Of a stretch of DNA of 15,157 bases, positions 7,441-15,157 are shown in pieces. This DNA comes from Acephala macrosclerotiorum (taxonomy: Eukaryota > Ascomycota > Leotiomycetes > Helotiales > Mollisiaceae). A program made the position numbers and the translations under genes. The stretch spans positions 1 through 15,157 of the forward strand of contig MU119869.1 in NCBI GenBank assembly GCA_014904845.1, in the 5' to 3' direction. How positions within the stretch are numbered: the stretch's first letter is position 1; each line of letters opens with the position of its first letter. Below the pieces are notes generated by a model, which made no database searches, had not been told where the DNA came from, and worked only from the letters and a program-made list of their open reading frames with translations.

Positions 7441-10400
7441 GGTAAAACGATTAATAAAAAATATTTTTCTTGATAATATTAAATTATTACGATCGATTTA
7501 ATTAATTTAAATTATTTTATTTAATATATAATTTTAAAAAAAAACTTTTTAAAACTTTTTTTAAAAATTGTATAATTATAAAAATATTTAATATTTAAAA
7601 TTTTTTAATATTTTTTATTAAAAAAACGTATACCAATTTTAATATTTAAAATAAAAACGTATATAAAAATTTTATAATTACTATTTTTATTAAATACGAT
7701 TATATTTTATTAATTTACGTAATAACGAATTAATAAAATTATTTAAAATTTAAAATTTAATAATATTTAATTAAATTTTAATTTATTTATAAATTTTATA
7801 CAATTTGTATTAATAAATAACTTTTAATTATAATTATAACGTAAATTAAAATTTTAATATTTTTTATTAAATCGTTTATATATTAATTCGAAATTATTAT
7901 ATAATTATTTTTATTATAAAATTTTTAATAAATTAATTAAATCGTTATATTTAAATATTTTAATTAAATTTAAATAAAATTGCTTATTATAAAAAATATT
8001 AATATTATATATATATAAAAAAATTAATATTAATTTTTAAATCGAATAAATAATAAGATTAATTTAATAATTATATATAATATTAATTTTAATACGAATT
8101 AATATCGTTTTATTAAAATCAAATTTATATTTTTTTAATTTTTATACGTTTTTTTAAATAATTAATTATAATTTAATAAATATAATTAAAATTATTTTCG
8201 AATATTAAATTATTATTTAAAATATAATATAATTAAAATTTAATATTTTTATTTATAATTAAAATAATTCGTATTATATAAATAATACGTAATTTAATAA
8301 AAATTAATATTAATTTTTAAAATAAATAATTAATAAATTAAAATTAAAATATTTAAAATAATATTTAATATTTTATATAAAATATATTATTTTAAATTAA
8401 AATTTATATTTAATAAATTAAAAATTTAAATTAACGAAAAAATTCAAATAATTAATATAAAAATTATTTTATTATATTTAAATTAATAATTAAATATTAA
8501 AATTTTAATATTTTAAATTTTATTAAATAATAATTAATTAATATTATATTTATATTTTAAAAAATATTTTTCATTTTTAAATAAATTTTATTATTACGTA
8601 ATATTATAAAAAGTTTATTAAAAAAAAAATAAAAAAAAAATTTAATTAAATTATATTTATTAAAATTTAAAAAAAAAATTTAAATTAAATAATTATTTAA
8701 TATCGAATTAAAAGCGAATTACGTAATAACGTTTTATAATATTATTTTTTTTTAAAGTATTTTTAAAAATTTTAAAAATTTTAATAAATATATATAATTT
8801 AATATATTATAATTTTTTTAATTTTCGTTTTTTTTTATCGATTTTTAATTTATTATTTATATTTATAAAATTATTATTATTATTTTTATTAATTTATTAA
8901 TTTTTTAATATTATATATTAATATTAATATATAAACGAATAAAAAATAAACGATTTAATTTTTATATATTATTAAAAATATTATTATTTAAAATTAAAAT
9001 TAATTTATTTATAATACGAATATTAGCGTTTAAAATAAAAAAAAATTTTCAAGTTTATTTATAAAAATATAATATATATTTTTTTTTATTAATAATCGTA
9101 ATATTTAATTAAAATATTATACGTAAAAACGAATTTTTATTAATTATATTAATCGTTTAAAATTTATATATTTATAATTTTTTTCGTTTTTTTCGTTATA
9201 ATTTAAATAAATCGTTAAAAAATAATTATTATAAATTTTTTTTTTAATTAATAAAATGTTTTTTTTATAAGTTTATATTTATTTTTTATATACGAATTTC
9301 GTTTTAATTTTTAATATTATAAATACGACTTTTAAAAATATTAATTAATTTTTTTTTTATATTAAATAAAATTTAAATTTTAATTATATTAAAAAGTTTT
9401 TTATATTAATTATTTTTTTTTTTAAATTTTATTATATAAATTTTTAATAAAAAGTTTTATAAATTTTAATATTCGTTTTAATATAATATTAATTATAATC
9501 GTTAAAATTTAATCGTTAATAAAAATTATATTTAAAAAACTTTTTTCGTTTAAATTAATTTATTTTATTATTAAATTAATTAAATAATTATTATTTTTAT
9601 TTTAAATTTAAATATTTTTTCGTATTATTTCATTTTTTGATTTTAAAATAAAACGATTTTATATTTAATTATAATTTTTTTTTTTATTTAATTACGAATA
9701 TTAAATTTTTATATTTTATTATATATATATTTTTTTTTAAAAAATTATTTATTTATTTTTATTTAAAAAATTTTTATTATTTATATTTTTATTTATTAAA
9801 TTTTTTTTATTATTAATTTTAATTTAATTAAAAAATTAAATAATTTATAAAAATTAAAAAAAATTTTTTTAATAATTTTTATTAATCGAATTCGATTTAA
9901 AAAATTATATTTATTATTAAAAGTTTTTATTAATCGAATTTAATTTTTCAAATTATTTTTTTTTTAATTTTAAATTTTTTTTATTATTTAATTAATAATA
10001 ACGAAAAAAAAAATTAATATTATATAATTATTAATATATTTAAAAAATTTTAAAAATTATATTTTAATTTAAATTATATTATTATAAAAAGTTTTTAAAT
10101 TCGTAATAATTTTAATTATTTTTTATTTAATAATAATTATTTATATATATTATTATTATAATTTAATTATATAATAATTTATTATTTAAACGATTTTTTT
10201 TATTATATAAATATATTAATATTTTTTTATACGTATTTTTATTAATTTTAATTATAATTATAAATTTATTATTGATTTTTTTAAAAGTTTATAAATTTAA
10301 TACGATCGTTTTATTATTTGTTTACGCGTTTAAATTTAAATTATTAAAAGCGTTTATTAATTAAAATAAATTGAAAAGTTTTTAAAAATATTTATTAATA

Positions 10401-13400
10401 ATATTAAAAACGATTTTTTATACGAATTTATTATTTTTTAAAAAAAATTATATTATATTTATTATAATTTTATTATTATTAAAAAACGTTATATATATAT
10501 TTTATATAAATAATAAATCGAATTTTACGAATAAAATTAAAATTTATTATTAATAATAAAAAAAGTTTTTTTTAATTAATTTTATTTATTAAAATAATAA
10601 TAATAATAAAACGTATTAATTTTATAATCGAAATTATAAAAAAAGAAAAATATATTTTTTAATTATATTTTGATCGATATATATTATTATATAATATAAA
10701 TAATTCTTTTTTTATTAATATATATATAATAATATTATTTCGATAATTTATTTTTATTTTTTAACGTTAAATTTCGATTTAAAAAAATATCTTTTATAAT
10801 ATATTTTAAATTTTTCGATTTATATTAATTATTATAATTAAAATTTTTATTAACGATATTTTTTTTTAAAATCGACGATTTTTTTTAAAAAATAATAATA
10901 AATTAATATAAAAAACGTTATAATAATTTTAAATTTTTAATAATTTAATTCGCTTTTTTATTTTAAATAAATTAATATATTTAAAATTTAATTTTTTATA
11001 TAATTAATTAAATATTAAATTTTTAATATTAAATATAATATAATTTTCGATTTTAAATTCGATTTTTAAATATTTTATATTATAATATTTCGTTTATACG
11101 TTTTATATATAAATAAAAATATTTTAAAATTTATATTAAATATTTTTTAAACGATTTATAAATTTATAATATAAAAAATTACAAATTTAATATAATTTTA
11201 TTATTTTTTTATTAATTTTAAAAAAAAAAATATTAATCGTTAATAAAAAATTATTATTTTAATAATATTTAATTAAATCGAATTAATGTATTTAATTATT
11301 TTATTCGAAATTTATAAATATTTAAAAATAATATTTTAAAATAAAATATATTTATTTTATAAATTCGTTTATTTAAAAATAAAACATTATAAAAACTTTT
11401 TTAAATATATTTATTAAATTAATAAAAATCGATTAAAAATTAAAAATATATAATTTCGTACGATTTGTAATAATATTATTTAATATATTATATTTAAAAA
11501 ATATATAAACGAATTATTTTAATAATATATTTTTTCAAATTAATATAATTTTTATTTTTTTTTATTAATTTATTAATAATAATAAATTCGATATTATAAA
11601 TTAATTTTAATTCGTTTTTTTTATTTATAAAATTTATAAATTTTTTAAATAATAATAAATTAATTATTATATTAAAAATCGAAATCGATATTAATTTATT
11701 AATAATTATAATTCGTTTTAATTTATTTCTTTAATAAATAATATAAAATTTAATATAATTTTTTATATTAATATTTATATTTTTTTAATATAATATTTTT
11801 TTTATAATTAAAAAATTTCGATTTTTATTAAAATAATTCGCGATTAAATTATTATAAAAAAAATTTATTTAATAAAATTTAAAGTTTTATTTTATTAAAA
11901 ATTTAAATACCGTTTTTAAATAAATAATTATTTTTTTTAAAAATCGTTATAATTTAATTAAATAATATAAATTTTTTTAATTAAATTATTTTTTTTATTA
12001 TTAATTTAAATTATATAAAATCGTTTAATTTAATATTATTTTTATTAATAAATATAATATTAAGTTTTATTATAAAATAATTTAATTTTTTCGATAATTT
12101 TTTTCGAATTATTATATTTTGATTAATTTTTAAACGTAATTTAAACGTTTTAAAAAATTATTAATTAAATATTTTAATTTTATTTAATAAATAATTTTAA
12201 AATCGATTATTAAAAATATTATAATTTATTATATTTAACGTCGTATTAATTATTAATATTATATTAAAAATATTAAATTTATTAATAAAATAATATAAAC
12301 GTACGTAAAACTTTTTTTTAAAATTTTAATATACGTAATAATTATTATTATTAAATTATTTAAAAAGTGAAATTCGAAATATAAAAATTTTACTTTAAAA
12401 ATAAAAATAAAATAATATTAATTATACACGAAATCGAATCGAACGTAAATATTATATAATATTTATTTTAATATTAATAATTTTTTTTTTATAATAAAAA
12501 TATTATCGTTTTTAATAATTTAAACGAATAAAAAAAAAAAGTTTTTATTATACGTTGTAAATATATAAAACTCGCTAATTTTAATATAAATAAAAATATT
12601 AAAAATAATATTAATTGATTAATATTATTTTTAAAATTCGTTAAAATTTATAAATTTCGAATTTAAAAAAAAAAATTTATTTTTAATTTAAAATTTTAAA
12701 TAATAATAATATTAAAATAAATATTTTTTTATTTATTTTTTTTATTTATTTTTATATTTTTTTTTTTATTATTTTTTTTTTTAATTTATTTTTTTATTCG
12801 TATTTTAAAATAATTAATATTTAAAAACTTTTTTAAATTTTTATTATAACGTTTATTAAATTGTTTTAATTATTAATTTATTTAATTTTTTATAATTTTT
12901 TTCGTTCGTATAATTATCGTAAAATTATAATATTAATTATTAAACGTTTTTTTTTAATCGTTTTAAATTTAATTAAATACTCGTAAAATAAATACGAATT
13001 AATATATATAATTATTAAAATATTAAATAAATCGAATCATTTTATAATTATATTTATAATAAATTTAATTATTATTATTATATTGATTTTTTTTATTATT
13101 TTATAAATTTTTAAAATAAATACGTTTTTAATAATTTGTTTACTTTTAATAAAATTATAATAAATAAATAAAATTTTAATTTCGAATTTTTCGTTATTTT
13201 TTTTATTTTTATTTATAAAAATAATTTTATATTTAATTTAAAAATTAAAATTTTTATTATTTATAAACGATTTATCGATAAAAATAAAAAAAATTATTAT
13301 TAATAAATTTAAAATAACGTATTTAAATTTTTAATTTGTTATTTTAATTTTTTATTTAATATAATAATTTTAATTTTAATCGAATTTTAATATTAAATAA

Positions 13401-15157
13401 TAATAAATAAATTGAAAATTATTTCGAATTAATAAATTATAATAATATAAATATTTTAAATATATTATTTTTTATTTTAATTTTTTTATTAAAATTAAAT
13501 TATTTTTTTATATTAAATTAATAAAATTTTTAATATTAAAATTATTTTAATTTTTATTACGATTTTAATTTTTTTAAATTAATTTTTTTTAAAAAATTTT
13601 TATTAATATAAATATATCGTTTATTTATATTTTAATAATATTAAATATTATTTTTTTTGATTATAATTAAAAAGTAAAAATCGTACGTAAACGTAATTAT
13701 TAATAGTTTTTTTTTATAATATTTATAATATATAATTTATTAATATATTTTTATTTTTATTATTTTATATAATAATTTTAAAATTATTATAATAATATTT
13801 AATAAATAAAAATAATAAATTTATTTTAATAAATATACGAATATTAATTATTAAAAATTAAATATTAATTATATATAAATTTAAATAATATTATAAAATT
13901 ATATTTGAATTGTTTTATTTTAAAATTAAATTAAAAAAAATATTAATATAATAATAATTCGTTAATTAATTTTTTAAATAATTAAAAATTATATTAAAAT
14001 TATTATTTTTTTATCGTTATATTTTTAAATTATTAATTTTAATTTTTCGTACGAGTTATTAATAATTTTATTTTTGATTTTATTAATTAATTTTAAATTA
14101 AAAATGCGAATTTTAATATATTTAATAAAATTAAATTCGACGAATTAAAAAAAATTTTTTACGATTAAATTATTAATTTTTTTTTATTAAAATTTTTTGA
14201 ATAATATTTTAAATATAATAATTATATTTTTTTTTTGTAATTATAATAAAAAATTTTTATCGGTTTTTTTTTTATTTATTATAAATATTATAAATATTTT
14301 ATTTTCGTTTTTAATAATAATAATAAACGTATTATTAAAATTTTCGTCGTTATTATTATTTTTAGCAAATTAATAATATTTATTTCATTGTAATTTTTTG
14401 TCGAATATTTTTTTATTATTATATAATTTTTTCGACCGTTTTTAATTACGTTGTTTTATTAGTAATTTATTATTTAAATGTTTTTAATTTAATTTATTAA
14501 ATGAAAATAATATAAAAAATAGTTTTTTATTAATAGTTTTTTTATAAAATAATTTTTTTTATAATATGATTTAATTATTATTAAATAAAATTTAATTAAC
14601 TCGTAAAATATATTAATTATATATATTTTTTTATTCGTTATTAATAATTTATATAAGTTTTTTTAATTTTTTTTTTTTTTGTTAAACGCGTACATTTAAA
14701 AAAATTAATAAATTTAAAATACATTTTATATTTAAATTATTTTTTATTGTAAACGCGTTTATAATTTAACGTTTAACGTATAAACGTTATATTTTTTTTA
14801 GTAATTATACGAATTATTTTAATTTTTTTAATTATTAATAAAAATAATACGTTTTTAATAATTATTTTAAAATATATTTTAAAAATTAATAATATTAATA
14901 TAATTTCGTTTAATTTTATTAAATTGTTTATTATTTTAATTATTATTTATAAGATTAATTTTTTATTAATTTATTCGTTAATAAATTTTTTTCGAATAAT
15001 TTTATAAATTTATTATAATAAAATATAATATTTTTTTATTTTTTTTATATTATTATAAGTTTTAATAAGTATTTTTTTAATTTTAATTATTATTATTTTT
15101 ACGTATTATTAAAATTTTATAAAGGAAATTTTTTTTTTTACGTTATAAATAAAATAA
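7441..15157. repeat. AT-rich isochore, saturated RIP-like sequence (right flank)
   Basis: More than 7.7 kb of nearly pure A/T runs to the window end. A hand count of 13201-13500 gives 12 G or C bases in 300 (4%), 10 of them in CpG, matching the left flank. No frame of useful length, RNA gene or recognisable transposon domain can be seen. Surviving non-CpG bases often sit in A-run/C/T-run or A-run/G/T-run settings, for example at 9391-9400, 10086-10096, 11391-11400 and 12823-12834. A slightly less eroded patch with extra non-CpG G on the plus strand lies at about 14340-14700. The underlying sequence was probably transposons, by analogy with other fungal AT isochores. Confidence 0.8.
12721..12797 (+). 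repeat. T-rich strand-asymmetric tract
   Basis: In 12721-12780, 50 of 60 bases are T on the plus strand, with A only as isolated interruptions in a loose TTTA/TTTTA pattern. Neighbouring isochore DNA is more evenly A and T. It may be a former pyrimidine-rich simple repeat whose cytosines became T, or a poly(A) tail of an inserted retroelement read on the other strand. Confidence 0.4.

Noticed and set aside
8614..8690. Poly(A)-like runs considered as a retroelement tail or a CRISPR-like repeat series
   Set aside because: The runs are irregular, have no constant unit or spacing, and are typical of DNA that is almost only A and T.
7441..15157. Search for a reverse transcriptase, transposase or LTR pair in the right isochore
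   Set aside because: Stops are dense in every frame and sequence complexity is too low to recognise any domain or to tell real repeats from chance A/T matches by eye.

Overview
The window looks like nuclear DNA of a filamentous ascomycete (Pezizomycotina). It holds one recognisable protein-coding gene, in an island of ordinary base composition of about 3.75 kb (roughly 2376-6120), surrounded by extremely AT-rich DNA with no open reading frames. The ascomycete call rests on the gene, a HET-domain NLR-type protein of a class expanded in these fungi, and on the flanks, which look like saturated repeat-induced point mutation (RIP). No species can be named from the sequence.

Layout. 1-2280: saturated AT-rich isochore, about 4% G+C by hand count. 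2281-2375: short boundary with a small hairpin. 2376-2976: ordinary-composition DNA downstream of the gene, with no convincing gene. 2977-5730, minus strand: a 917-codon uninterrupted reading frame for a HET / NB-ARC protein. 5731-6120: ordinary-composition 5' flank and probable promoter. 6121-6720: AT-rich transition with a long inverted repeat. 6721-7440: a block that is AT-rich but clearly less eroded, keeping many non-CpG C and G bases, GCGCGC clusters and short repeats. 7441-15157: saturated AT-rich isochore to the end, with no supportable gene.

The gene product has an N-terminal HET domain (a death-inducing effector of vegetative incompatibility), the usual HET-associated C-terminal extension, and an NB-ARC nucleotide-binding switch with intact Walker A, Walker B and GLPL motifs. 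It stops where a TPR, WD40 or ankyrin sensor array would usually begin. The architecture points to a fungal NLR-like non-self recognition or programmed-cell-death regulator that is either a natural sensor-less form or a 3'-truncated one.

The most unusual sequence-level signal is the mutation signature of the flanks. In 900 hand-counted bases, 32 of 37 surviving G/C bases lie in CpG dinucleotides. C-to-T mutation has apparently run nearly to completion in CpA, CpT and CpC while CpG was spared, the reverse of ordinary 5-methyl-CpG decay.
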